Source: Kofleriaceae bacterium (lineage in GTDB: Bacteria; Myxococcota_A; Polyangia; Haliangiales; Haliangiaceae). Taken from it: DNA of 59,312 nt. The translations under genes were made by a program, and so were the position numbers. The notes under the pieces were generated by a model. It did no database searches, was not told the origin of the DNA, and saw nothing but the letters and a program-made list of their open reading frames with translations. Location: contig JAGPCO010000034.1 of assembly GCA_018058095.1 (NCBI GenBank), positions 1-59,312 on the forward strand, read 5' to 3'. Position 1 is the stretch's first letter; each line of letters opens with the position of its first letter. Positions 18,073 through 26,503 of this stretch are shown here, piece after piece.

Positions 18073-19055
18073 GGAAGAGCGGGATGCGCTGGTGGCGTCG
18101 CCCACCGCCCCCCGCGCCGGCCAGCCCCGCGCCGGCGGCCACCGAGGGCGTCTTCGAGGTGCTGGCGACGCTGCGGGCCCGGGTGGTCGAGCGGATCCGC
18201 TCGGTCAACGCCCGGACCGAGCAGCGGGCGCTCGCGGCGGGCCGCGCGCTCGACCGTGTCGTCGACGCCGGGCGAGCCCACCTCGACACGGTCGAGCGCG
18301 CGCTCGGCCGTCACCGCGGTGGCGCCGACGCGGACCTGGCCGCGGCGATGACCCGGCACGCGAGCCTGCTGCGGACCGAGCTGGGCGACGTCGGGGTCCG
18401 CTTCCAGCGCCACTGTCAGGAGGTCGAGGGCGCGGCCACCGGCGCGGCCCAGATCACCACCGCCGCCAACGCGATCGGTCGGCTCGCCGGCGAGGCCCGC
18501 TCGCTCGCGCTCAACGCCCGGATCGAGGCCGCGCGGGGTGGTGACAGCGCCCGCGGCTTCGCGGTCATCGCCGACGAGATGCGGCGGCTGTCCGACGCCA
18601 TCGCCGCCGCCAACGCGACGATCGGGGCGCTGGCCACGACGATGGGAGGAAGCCTGCCCGCGCTCCTGCAGGAGAGCCGGGAGCTCGGGCAGGTCGTCGC
18701 TACGCTGGCGGCTGACATGCCGGCCAGCCTGGCCTCGCTCGAGGGGCAGGTGCGCGAGCTGCAGCGGTCGGTCGCCGGGGTCCTGCGCGACAGCGGTCAC
18801 ACCGTGCAGGAGATGGTCGCGGTGACCCACCAGGTGCTGTCGCAGCTGCAGGTCCAGGACGTGTGCGCGCAGGAGCTGCTCGGCATGGATCAGTGGCTGC
18901 ATGACGCCCAGCGTGCGCTGGTGAGCCAGGCCGAGGTGGCCGCGGTGGAGGCGCCGGCCCAGCCCACGCCGGGCCCGGCCCGCGGCCCGACGCCGGTGAG
19001 CGCGCCCGGGGCGGATCAGGCACGACCGGGGGCTGGCGAGGTCGTCCTGTTCTGA
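18069..19055 (+). CDS. Soluble receptor-like protein with partial MCP signalling domain
   Basis: A 328-residue protein with no membrane segment. After a Pro-rich start (RRPPPPAPASPAPAA) it is almost all helix. The centre carries a divergent receptor tip (AGEARSLALNARIEAARGGD, then SARGFAVIADEMRRLSDAI), and the second half has LSQLQVQDVCAQELLGMDQ, typical of short cytoplasmic MCP-like proteins. The usual sensing and HAMP domains are absent. The GTG at 18069 overlaps the preceding TGA; an ATG at 18084 is an alternative start. It probably joins the CheA/CheW array of this cluster. It ends 8 bp from the convergent lipoprotein gene. Confidence 0.75.
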   Translation: MRKSGMRWWRRPPPPAPASPAPAATEGVFEVLATLRARVVERIRSVNARTEQRALAAGRALDRVVDAGRAHLDTVERALGRHRGGADADLAAAMTRHASLLRTELGDVGVRFQRHCQEVEGAATGAAQITTAANAIGRLAGEARSLALNARIEAARGGDSARGFAVIADEMRRLSDAIAAANATIGALATTMGGSLPALLQESRELGQVVATLAADMPASLASLEGQVRELQRSVAGVLRDSGHTVQEMVAVTHQVLSQLQVQDVCAQELLGMDQWLHDAQRALVSQAEVAAVEAPAQPTPGPARGPTPVSAPGADQARPGAGEVVLF

Positions 19056-19063
19056 TCGCGGGG

Positions 19064-21700
19064 CTACCGCGCCGCCGGCAGGCCGCTGCCGGCCGCATCG
19101 GCCAGGCACTCGCCTGGACGCGCGGCCTCACACTGCGCCAGCACCTGGACCGCGGCGCCGGTCGCGAGGTCGACCACCGCCGCCAGGTCGGGTACGCCGT
19201 CGCCATCGAGGTCGCCGATGTGGAGCTGGGTCGGCGGCCCGGCCAGCGTGCCGAGGGTCCGGGTGGCCCAGCCGGTGGCCGCGTCGGGGCGGACGGCGTA
19301 GACCCGGGCCGACGGACGGGCGTCGTCGGTCAGGCAGCTGATCGCCAGCGGCTCGGCGCCCCGTCCGAGCGCGGCGGCGGCGGTGCAGCGCAGGGCGACG
19401 CCGGAGTCCGGATCGCGCAGCGTGCGGGTGTCGAGGATGGGCGGCCCCAGGCCACAGCCGGGGTCACCGGCCGCGGCGATGCTGCCGCCGCCGACGGGGT
19501 AGATGACGATCCGTGGCGCCGCCGGGTCGAGCGTGACCGCCAGCTCGTCGAGGCCATCGCCGCCGAGGTCGATCACCGTGGCGGCGAGCAGCGTGGCGTC
19601 GGCCTCGAGCACGCTCCAGGCCAGGGTCGCGCACGCGACCGGGGCGGCCGGGCCGCCGCCGCCGCGGTAGCTGGCGACGAGGGTGTCGGGCAGGTCGCCG
19701 CGCGTGGCCTCGGGCTCGGAGGAGAGGAGGAAGACGTGGCTGGCGGTCGGGCCGCGGCCCGCCAGCGCGGTCGGGCGTGAGCCCGCGGTCCGGGTCACGC
19801 CGTCGACGGTGGCGTTCCACGCCGTCGAGCCGACCCGGGCGTCGGCGCCGTCCCACAGCCACAGGTCCGCGCCGCCGGTGACGCTGGCCGGCGCCAGGTC
19901 GAGCTGGCCACCGGGGATGAGGTCGGCCGCGGTGACGACGTTGGGCATCGGCGGCTTGCCGGCCGACGCCAGGCCGGGCCAGTGGATGGTGAACAGCAGG
20001 CGCGACACGCTGCCGAACAGGACGGCGAGCTCGCGGGCGCCACCGGCGGTGAACCGGACCACCGCCAGGTCGTCGATGCCGTCGCTGGTGCTGGGGGTGG
20101 GCCCCAGGCGCCGGCCGAGGTAGCCGATGGCCAGGGTGGTGCCTGGGCGCGGCGCCACCACCTCGGCCGCACGCGCCAGCGGGCCGGCCCGGCTGCCGAA
20201 CCACACCATGGCGCGGTCGCCGGCGGCGCCGAGGCGCTCGATCTGGGCCACGTCGCCGACGCCGTCGCCGTCGAGGTCGGCGCCGACGAGCTGGGCGCTC
20301 GGGCGCGCGGTCGCGACCCGGTACGGGGCGAACGCCAGGTCGCGCGCGCCGCGCAGCACGGTGAGGTCGTCGCGCTGGCCCGCCGCGGCCACCACGTCGT
20401 CGAGCCCGTCGCCGTCGACATCGGCGACGGTGGCCAGGCCCCAGGCCGGCGCGGGCAGGAAGACGGAGCTCCAGCCCAGGCCGGGCCTGTCGGCCAGCAC
20501 GACCGTGTCGGCGATCAGCTCGTCGGCGCCGTCGCCGTCGAGATCGGCCGCGGCCAGCAGCGTGGTGAGCGCGGCGCCGCCGAAGTTGACCCCGAGCAGC
20601 CCCGGCGGCTCGGTCAGCGCGCAGCCAGGGCCGGCGTCGACCCTCGCCACCCCTCCGTTGCTGCTGGCGTAGGCGAGCTCCAGGCACGGGTCGGGGTCGA
20701 GGTTGGCCATCACCGCGGGCCGGTGGGAGGCGGCGACGAGCTCGCCGGCGCTGGCGAGGGTGGTGCGAGTCAGGCGCCACGGGGTCGCGGGGGGCCCGGG
20801 CTGGTAGTGACACACGACGACGCTTTCGGCCGCCAGCGGCACGAGCAGGGCGAACTGGCGCCGGTCACGGGCGACCACCGGCGGCAGCATCGGCAGCCCG
20901 CCGGCGAGAGCACACGGCGGGAGGGCGGGGAGCTCGGTCCCGTCGGGGTCGAACCATCGCACCGTGATCCCGCCCGGGCCCTGACGCGCGTAGAACAGGC
21001 CGTCGCCGGAGTCGCCACCCAGGTGAGGCGGCGGGGTGACGACGAACGGGAACACGTCGCCGACCTCGGCCGGCAGCGGGGTGAAGTCGAGCACCGGGCG
21101 GAAGCCGACGCCGTCGCCGCGCAGGAGCGCCAGGCCACCCTCGACCGGGGCGGCGAGGTCCGGCAGGCCGTCGCCGTCGAGATCGGCGATGACTCCGGGC
21201 CCGCTCGCCGGCGGCGTCGCCAGGTCGAGCACGACCCCGAGGTCGGGCCCCGACAGGATCTGGATCCCGGTCTGGCTCAGCCCGACCAGCTCGCTCCGTT
21301 GATCCTGCTCGACGTCAGCCACGGCCACGGTGCCGCCGGCGAAGGACACCGGCGTGGTCGCGGCCCGGAACCCGCCCGACGGGGCGCGGCAGATCGCGTC
21401 GACGCCGCAGGTGTGGCCGGCCGGGCAGTACGCCACGGTGCCAGCGCTGTCGGTGCCGGCGACCACGTAGTCGGGTGGGGGGGCCTCGTCGCCGTCGACG
21501 CACACCAGCCGGCACTGGTCGTCGCACAGGCTGGAGACGCCGTCGCAGGCCTCGCCCCGGCTGGCCTCGACCACGCCGTTGCCGCAGCGGCCGAGCTCGG
21601 GCAGCTCGGCGCAGCCGGCGGCGAACAGGCCGAGGGCGAGCGTGGCCAGGGCGGGCGCGACCACGTAGGCGCGGATGGACGGCCGGGGCGCGTGGGGCAT
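19064..21700 (-). CDS. Secreted FG-GAP/VCBS-repeat lipoprotein with Cys-rich motif
   Basis: An 878-residue predicted lipoprotein. It has a basic start, a hydrophobic stretch (residues 11-29) and the lipobox LFAAGC. The CGNGVVEASRGEACDG motif follows, a Cys-rich module common in myxobacterial surface proteins. Further Cys pairs come next (SLCDDQCRLVC, YCPAGHTCGVDAICR). The rest holds many FG-GAP/VCBS units of the DLDGDGVPDLA type, which bind calcium and form a beta-propeller in integrin-like proteins. It is probably displayed on the outer membrane. Its role is unknown; it is downstream of the flagellar genes on the same strand but has no family link to flagella. Confidence 0.8.
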   Translation of the reverse strand: MPHAPRPSIRAYVVAPALATLALGLFAAGCAELPELGRCGNGVVEASRGEACDGVSSLCDDQCRLVCVDGDEAPPPDYVVAGTDSAGTVAYCPAGHTCGVDAICRAPSGGFRAATTPVSFAGGTVAVADVEQDQRSELVGLSQTGIQILSGPDLGVVLDLATPPASGPGVIADLDGDGLPDLAAPVEGGLALLRGDGVGFRPVLDFTPLPAEVGDVFPFVVTPPPHLGGDSGDGLFYARQGPGGITVRWFDPDGTELPALPPCALAGGLPMLPPVVARDRRQFALLVPLAAESVVVCHYQPGPPATPWRLTRTTLASAGELVAASHRPAVMANLDPDPCLELAYASSNGGVARVDAGPGCALTEPPGLLGVNFGGAALTTLLAAADLDGDGADELIADTVVLADRPGLGWSSVFLPAPAWGLATVADVDGDGLDDVVAAAGQRDDLTVLRGARDLAFAPYRVATARPSAQLVGADLDGDGVGDVAQIERLGAAGDRAMVWFGSRAGPLARAAEVVAPRPGTTLAIGYLGRRLGPTPSTSDGIDDLAVVRFTAGGARELAVLFGSVSRLLFTIHWPGLASAGKPPMPNVVTAADLIPGGQLDLAPASVTGGADLWLWDGADARVGSTAWNATVDGVTRTAGSRPTALAGRGPTASHVFLLSSEPEATRGDLPDTLVASYRGGGGPAAPVACATLAWSVLEADATLLAATVIDLGGDGLDELAVTLDPAAPRIVIYPVGGGSIAAAGDPGCGLGPPILDTRTLRDPDSGVALRCTAAAALGRGAEPLAISCLTDDARPSARVYAVRPDAATGWATRTLGTLAGPPTQLHIGDLDGDGVPDLAAVVDLATGAAVQVLAQCEAARPGECLADAAGSGLPAAR

Positions 21701-21734
21701 GGCCCCAGGCTACCGCCCCGGCCCGGGCCCCGTC

Positions 21735-22238
21735 TCAGAACAGCATCACTTCGGACTCGGCGCCGACGATCGGCAGCGGCTCGCCGTCGAGGGTCAGGCC
21801 AGGCGCCCAGTCGGCCTCGACCCACACGCACACCGCGTCGGCGCCGGCCACCGCGCAGCTCGGCTCCGGGGCCACGCTCGGCAGCCGCGGGACCGGCGCC
21901 AGGTGGTTGCCGCGCATGACGATCGGGGTCGACAGCCAGACCTCGATGCCGCGCCCGAGCAGGCGCCGCTTGAAGCGCCCGCCCAGCTGGTTGGTCAGCT
22001 CCGCGATCCACGGTCGGGGTGAGCCCGGGCCGAGCGGGTTGGAGCGCTCGATCGTCGCCTGGCTGGCGGCGAGGACGAGGGCCCCGGCCAGGCGCTCGCT
22101 GGTGAAGCCGATGATCCCGCACAGGTAGAACGCGGCGTTGGTCTCGAGCGGGCTGATCGGGGTGATCGGCGTGTCGTACGCCGCGAACAGCTCGAGGCAC
22201 GCGTCGCAGGCCAGCTGGTGCAGCGTCCCTTCCAGCAT
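21735..22238 (-). CDS. CheX-like protein at the end of the flagellar operon
   Basis: A 167-residue protein of the CheC/CheX type. Its diagnostic stretch is AELTNQLGGRFKRRLLGRGI, the same E..N helix plus Gly pattern seen in CheX (here NQLGG), preceded by GIIGFTSERLAGALVLAAS. The ATG at 22238 is chosen because a purine-rich GCAGGGAG site lies upstream. It comes 30 bp after the putative fliT. A CY-P phosphatase role at the flagellar motor is likely, but the sequence is far from the CheX at 8934-9389. Confidence 0.6.
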   Translation of the reverse strand: MLEGTLHQLACDACLELFAAYDTPITPISPLETNAAFYLCGIIGFTSERLAGALVLAASQATIERSNPLGPGSPRPWIAELTNQLGGRFKRRLLGRGIEVWLSTPIVMRGNHLAPVPRLPSVAPEPSCAVAGADAVCVWVEADWAPGLTLDGEPLPIVGAESEVMLF

Positions 22239-22268
22239 CGCATCGCTCCCTGCTCCCACCGGCCGGGC

Positions 22269-22631
22269 TCAGCCTGCGCGCTGGTAGGTGCGGGCCCGCC
22301 GCACGCCGCCGAGCTGGGCCCCGACCTGGCGGTGTGCCTCGTCGAGCGCGCTCAACCAGGCCCGCTCGCGCGCGCGCAGCTCGGCCAGCAGCGCGGTCGC
22401 GTCGGCCGAGCGCGGCGCGGGTGGCGCGGCCGACAGGGAGGCGACGATCGGGCCACGCGCGGCCATCACCGCGGCGAAGCCGTCGAGTACGGCCTCGGGC
22501 TCGAGCGCTGCCGGTGGCAGCGGGGTGGCCGCCAGCAGCGCGGTCAGCACCGGGACCCGGGGGTCGGGGTCGCGCGGCCCGGCCGCGGCGTCGGCGTCGG
22601 CGATGTCCTCGACGTCGATCGATCCGGTCAT
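22269..22631 (-). CDS. FliT-like flagellar chaperone (putative)
   Basis: A 120-residue mainly helical protein. Its ATG overlaps the fliS stop (ATGA), the normal place for fliT. Low-complexity N-terminal residues (VEDIADADAAAGPRDPD) are followed by amphipathic helices (LDGFAAVMAARGPIVASL, LLAELRARERAWLSALDEAH). Sequence identity to FliT is too weak to see by eye, so the call rests on position, size and helicity. FliT holds the FliD cap protein before export. Confidence 0.45.
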   Translation of the reverse strand: MTGSIDVEDIADADAAAGPRDPDPRVPVLTALLAATPLPPAALEPEAVLDGFAAVMAARGPIVASLSAAPPAPRSADATALLAELRARERAWLSALDEAHRQVGAQLGGVRRARTYQRAG

Positions 22632-23005
22632 GGTGCCACCGCGCCGTGGGTCTGGGCGAAGGCCTCGCGCAGCTGGGCCATGACCCCTTGGGCCGAGGCC
22701 AGCGGCGCCGGGTCGAGCCGGAGGTTGGCGTCGGTCAGGCGGTCGACGACGTAGTCGTACAGCGCGGCCAGGTTGGCGCACAGCTCCGGGGCGGCGCCGT
22801 GGTCGAGCGCGGCGCGCAGCTCGATCACGATCTGCAGCGCGTGGTCGAGCGCCGCCGCCTTGGCCTGGATGTCGCGCGCCGCCAGCGCCTCGCCGGCCCG
22901 AACCAGGTCGAGGTCGAAGCGGGCGAACAGGCGGTCGAGGATCTGCGTCTTGGGGGCCGACTCGAGGTCGACCTTCTTGTACATGCGTGCTGCGTAGGCC
23001 GACAT
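22628..23005 (-). CDS. fliS: FliS, flagellin export chaperone
   Basis: A 125-residue four-helix protein matching FliS. It has AARMYKKVDLESAPKTQILDRLFARFDLDL near the start, ALQIVIELRAALDHG in the middle and ANLAALYDYVVDRL, a well-conserved FliS block. It binds the C-terminal helix of flagellin in the cytosol and stops early polymerisation. AGGAG lies upstream of the ATG, 11 bp after the fliD stop. Confidence 0.92.
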   Translation of the reverse strand: MSAYAARMYKKVDLESAPKTQILDRLFARFDLDLVRAGEALAARDIQAKAAALDHALQIVIELRAALDHGAAPELCANLAALYDYVVDRLTDANLRLDPAPLASAQGVMAQLREAFAQTHGAVAP

Positions 23006-23015
23006 GGTGGAGCTC

Positions 23016-24323
23016 CTAGAGGATCGCGCTGAGGTAGCTGCTCTGGCTCTGCAGCTGGGCCATGGCCTGCTCGAGCGCCGAGAACTGCCGCTCGAGGCGG
23101 GCGCCGAGGTCGGTCGCCGCCTTGTCGATGCTGGCGATCTGGTTGTCGTACAGCTTGATGCGGGCGTCGATGCCGGAGGTCTTGCTGGCGAGGATGCCGT
23201 CGCCGCTCCGGGTGTACTGCTCGGTCAGCTCGGTCAGCTTGGTGGCCAGCCCGCCGGTCACCATCAGCTTCTCGACCGCGTCGCCGTCGGCCTCGAGCGC
23301 CTTGTCGAAGGCGGTGGTGTCGATGGTCAGCTTGCCGGTGTTGTCGCGCTTGACGCCGAGCCCGGACAGGGTGGCGCCGCCGTGGGAGGACGTGGTCACG
23401 TTGCCGAGCGCCAGCTGCAGGCCGCGCAGCATGGAGTCGCCGAACAGGGTGGCGGTGGTCTTGGTCGTGCCGCTGTAGCTGAGCTGGCCCTGGATCTGGC
23501 TGTTGATGGCGTTGTGGGCGTCGACCAGCTTCTGCAGCTTGCCGCGCGCGCCCTCCTTGTCGAGGACGATCGGCAGCACGCTGTCGGCGTCGCCGACCTC
23601 GTGCTCGTCCTTGAGGGTGAAGGTCACGCCGGTCAGGGCATCGGACACCACGTTGCTGCCGCGGGTCATGGGGATGCCGTCGAGCGTGAACGCGGCGTTG
23701 CGGCCGGGGGTCATGACCCCGGCCGGGTTGGCCAGGTCGAGGCCATCACCGCTGTCGACGAAGGTCGGGGCGGCGGCCGTGCCGGTGTCGCGGGCGCTGA
23801 CGACGAGCCGGTAGCTGGAACCGTCGTAGAGCACCGAGGCGTCGACGCCTGCCCCGGAGCCGCGGATACGGTTTGCCACGTCAGCCAGCGAGTCGCTGCT
23901 GCCCCACGACACCGACACTGGGTCCCGCCCCGCGCTCGAGATCGTCACGCCGCCAGCCGAGAGCACGCCTGCATCCTGGCTGGCGAACGTCTTCGACGAC
24001 ACGACCTGAGCGCGAGCCGTGGTGGTCACCCGCATGGTGTGGGTGGCCGTCGCCGCGGTGCCGGAGGCGGCGACCGCGACGTGAGGATCATCGGTGACCT
24101 GGGCCTTGACCGAGCGGACCTCGGACGCGGTGTCGATCGCCTTGACCGCATCCGCCAGGGCGCGCAGGTTGCTGCCCAGGTCGGTCACGATTGACTTCTG
24201 GCGGCCGAGGTTGGTCTTCTGCGTCTCGAGCGGGGTCGCCGCCGCCCGTTGCGCCGCCACCAGCTGATCGATCAGGCTGCCGGTGTCGAGGCCGCTGATG
24301 AGTCCGGTGAAGTTGATGGCCAT
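23016..24323 (-). CDS. fliD: FliD, filament cap protein
   Basis: A 435-residue hook-associated protein 2. The N-terminus (FTGLISGLDTGSLIDQLVAA) carries the FliD signature GlaSGlDt..ii..lm. The end (YDNQIASIDKAATDLGARLERQFSALEQAMAQLQSQSSYL) is the conserved C-terminal coiled coil. It forms the cap that folds incoming flagellin at the filament tip. fliD, fliS and the fliT-like gene follow closely. A hairpin at 24365-24387 separates it from fliC, so it may be read mostly by leakage or from its own promoter, which I could not identify. Confidence 0.93.
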   Translation of the reverse strand: MAINFTGLISGLDTGSLIDQLVAAQRAAATPLETQKTNLGRQKSIVTDLGSNLRALADAVKAIDTASEVRSVKAQVTDDPHVAVAASGTAATATHTMRVTTTARAQVVSSKTFASQDAGVLSAGGVTISSAGRDPVSVSWGSSDSLADVANRIRGSGAGVDASVLYDGSSYRLVVSARDTGTAAAPTFVDSGDGLDLANPAGVMTPGRNAAFTLDGIPMTRGSNVVSDALTGVTFTLKDEHEVGDADSVLPIVLDKEGARGKLQKLVDAHNAINSQIQGQLSYSGTTKTTATLFGDSMLRGLQLALGNVTTSSHGGATLSGLGVKRDNTGKLTIDTTAFDKALEADGDAVEKLMVTGGLATKLTELTEQYTRSGDGILASKTSGIDARIKLYDNQIASIDKAATDLGARLERQFSALEQAMAQLQSQSSYLSAIL

Positions 24324-24364
24324 CGGGGAGGTGCCTCGGGTCGTCAGAGGGAGTGCGCTGAGTG

Positions 24365-24387
24365 GGCGGCTGCGCGGGGCAGCCGCC
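24365..24387 (-). terminator. Hairpin between fliC and fliD
   Basis: A perfect 9-bp inverted repeat, GGCGGCTGC and GCAGCCGCC, around a 5-nt loop, 110 bp downstream of the flagellin stop. There is no U-tract, so it may be an attenuator or mRNA-stabilising end that lets fliC be expressed far more than fliD. Confidence 0.45.
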
Positions 24388-24497
24388 GGGTCAGAGCACT
24401 AGGGTCCCGCGCGAGGGCCCCGGAGGCGGTGTCCACGCGCGGGCGAGTAGGCCCGGACCGACGGCGGAGGCCGCGGCCGGGCCGGGGCGCCGAGCAG

Positions 24498-25340
24498 CTA
24501 GCCGAGCAGCGACAGCGCGGCCGACGGCAGCTGGTTGGCCTGGGCCAACACCGCCAGGCCGGCCTGGCTGAGGATCTGCGACTTGGTCAGGTTCGCGGTC
24601 TCCGAGGCGACGTCGACGTCGCGGATGCGCGAGTTGGCGGCCGACAGGTTCTCGTGCGCGGTGCTCAGGTTCGAGATCGTCACCTGCATGCGGTTCTGCA
24701 CGGCGCCGACCTTGGAGCGGGCGGTCGACAGCTGCTCGATGGCCTTGTCGAACACGCCGAGGGCGTTGCGGGCGCCGGTCACGGTCGACAGCGTGGCCGA
24801 GGCCACGTGGAGCGAGGTCGAGCCGAGCGTCGACGCCGTCAGCTTGGTCACGCTCATCGACAGGCGGTCGTTGGCGGTGTTCTGCATGCCGACCTGGAAC
24901 GACAGGCCGGCCGAGGCCGAGCCGTCGAGCAGCTTCTGGCCGTTGAACTCGGTCACCGCCGAGATGCGGTTGACTTCGTTCCGGAGCTGGCCGAACTCGG
25001 TCTGGATGTAGCCGCGCTCGGTCGAGCCGAGGGTCTGGTTGGCCGACTGCACCGCGAGCTCACGCATGCGGGTGACCAGGCCCTGCATCTCGTTCATGCC
25101 GCCTTCGGCCACCTGCGTGAGCGAGATGCCGTCGTTGGCGTTGCGCTGGGCCTGGGCCAGGCTGCGGATGTCGGACTTGAGGTTCTCCGAGATGCCGAGG
25201 CCGGCGGCGTCGTCGGCCGCGTTGTTGATACGCAGACCCGACGACAGCTTGCCGATCGAGCTCTGCAGCGAGCTCTGGGTCTTGGCGAGGTTCTTCTGGG
25301 CAAAGAGGGACGGGACGTTGGTGAGGACTGAGATGGCCAT
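24498..25340 (-). CDS. fliC: Flagellin
   Basis: A 280-residue flagellin. The N-terminal D0/D1 helices (LSSGLRINNAADDAAGLGIS, QRNANDGISLTQVAEG) and the C-terminal block (NLSTAHENLSAANSRIRDVD, then QILSQAGLAVLAQANQLP) are highly conserved. Only about 50 residues separate these halves, so surface domains D2/D3 are lacking and the filament should be smooth and thin. GGAGAAG precedes the ATG at 25340. It stands alone in a 266-bp upstream and 174-bp downstream gap, as expected for a strongly expressed late gene. Only one flagellin gene is seen here. Confidence 0.96.
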   Translation of the reverse strand: MAISVLTNVPSLFAQKNLAKTQSSLQSSIGKLSSGLRINNAADDAAGLGISENLKSDIRSLAQAQRNANDGISLTQVAEGGMNEMQGLVTRMRELAVQSANQTLGSTERGYIQTEFGQLRNEVNRISAVTEFNGQKLLDGSASAGLSFQVGMQNTANDRLSMSVTKLTASTLGSTSLHVASATLSTVTGARNALGVFDKAIEQLSTARSKVGAVQNRMQVTISNLSTAHENLSAANSRIRDVDVASETANLTKSQILSQAGLAVLAQANQLPSAALSLLG

Positions 25341-25379
25341 TTTCTTCTCCGGGGGTTGGGTGCGTGCTCTTGGTTTCCT

Positions 25380-25406
25380 GACTCGGCTGGGTCCGGGAGT
25401 TGTGTA
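25380..25406 (-). promoter_or_regulatory. Candidate sigma-28 promoter of fliC
   Basis: On the minus strand, TACA, then 15 bases, then GCCGAGTC. This has the exact spacing of the FliA consensus TAAA-N15-GCCGATAA, with 8 of 12 positions matched. It would give a leader of about 33 nt containing the GGAGAAG site. It is weaker than the flgM promoter but in the right place. Confidence 0.4.
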
Positions 25407-25606
25407 GCCCTCGGGCGCTCGTGGTTGGCACGGCCCTGCCTGGAGGGCGGTGGCCCGGGCCGGGGCGTTGGCCTGGCCCGGCGCCAGCACCGGCGCGGCG
25501 ACCCGGGCACGACGACGTCGCGGCTGAGGCCTTGCGGCGACCTCGCGATTCGCCGTCCTCGCGACGGCGTGGCCAACGCGCCAGCGACAACGCCAGCGCC
25601 CGGAGT

Positions 25607-26479
25607 TCAGCCGGCCGCGAACAGCGAGATGACCTTGGCGGTCACCTGGCGCGAGGCCTCGAGCGCGGCGCTGCGCTGGGCCATGTCGCTGGCGGCGTCG
25701 ACGAAGTCGGACTCGACCGAACGCGCGATGATGCGGTCGAGCGAGATCTCGAGCGAGTCGCGCGCGTCGTTGACCTGATTCAGGCTGCCTGCGGCCGAGC
25801 CGGCGAACGAGCGCGCCCGCGACACCTGACCGACCGCCTGCTGCATCACGCCGAGGCCGGCCTGGATGCCGGGCACGTCGTTGGTGTCGAGCGCGACGGC
25901 CAGGGCCTCGAGCGCGGGCAGGATGTCGACGCCGGACGCCGCGGTCAGGACCTGGCCCGACACCGAGACCTGCTGGGTCGCGCGTTCGCTGGTCTCGATG
26001 AAGCGGACCGCCCCGTCGCCGGCGTAGGCGCCGGTGGCGTCGAACGGGGCCGTGTCGCTCTGGGCGCCGGCGAAGACGTACTCGCCCTCGCTGGTCTGGG
26101 TGTTGGCCGCGGCCAGCGCCTCGCCGAACAGCGAGCGGACCTCGAGGGCCAGGGCGGCGCGCTGGTCGGGGCCCTGGATGGCGTTGGCGGCCGAGATCGC
26201 GATCTCGCGGGCTCGGCTGACCACCCCACCGACGACGTCGAGCGCGCGATCGGTCTCGACCAGGCGCTCCTTGGAGCGGGCGATGGCGTCGCCGCGGCCC
26301 TCCGACAGGGCCTGGCGGATGCTGGCCCGGCGCCCCTCGATCCACGCCGCCGGGTCGTCCGATGGCACCACCACGCGCATGCCCGACGACAGCTCCTCGG
26401 CCTTGTCGCCGACCTCGCCCTGGATGCGTTGGTTGGCGGCGGCGGCGAGCTCGATGATGCGGTTGCCGGTGATGCGCAT
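25607..26479 (-). CDS. flgL: FlgL, hook-filament junction protein
   Basis: A 290-residue protein with flagellin-like ends. The N-terminus MRITGNRIIELAAAANQRIQG...ELSSGMRVVVPSDDPAAW fits FlgL, and the C-terminus (VNDARDSLEISLDRIIARSVESDFVDAASDMAQRSAALEASRQV) is the conserved D0 helix. In the middle YVFAGAQSDTAPFD is the FlgL YlFsG.....PF motif. It is 24 bp after flgK and the last gene of the flgM-N-K-L unit. Confidence 0.93.
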   Translation of the reverse strand: MRITGNRIIELAAAANQRIQGEVGDKAEELSSGMRVVVPSDDPAAWIEGRRASIRQALSEGRGDAIARSKERLVETDRALDVVGGVVSRAREIAISAANAIQGPDQRAALALEVRSLFGEALAAANTQTSEGEYVFAGAQSDTAPFDATGAYAGDGAVRFIETSERATQQVSVSGQVLTAASGVDILPALEALAVALDTNDVPGIQAGLGVMQQAVGQVSRARSFAGSAAGSLNQVNDARDSLEISLDRIIARSVESDFVDAASDMAQRSAALEASRQVTAKVISLFAAG

Positions 26480-26503
26480 GGGGTCGTCTTTCGGCGGAGC
26501 AGG

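Noticed and set aside
14737-18105. Long minus-strand open frame (over 1100 codons) under chemotaxis cluster 2
   Set aside because: It is antisense to cheY, cheR, mcp and cheY, with unnatural composition. It is not a gene.
25424-25440. TGGCACGGCCCTGCC on the plus strand, resembling a sigma-54 promoter
   Set aside because: The GG-to-GC spacing is 9 rather than 10, and it points away from fliC, antisense to flgL.
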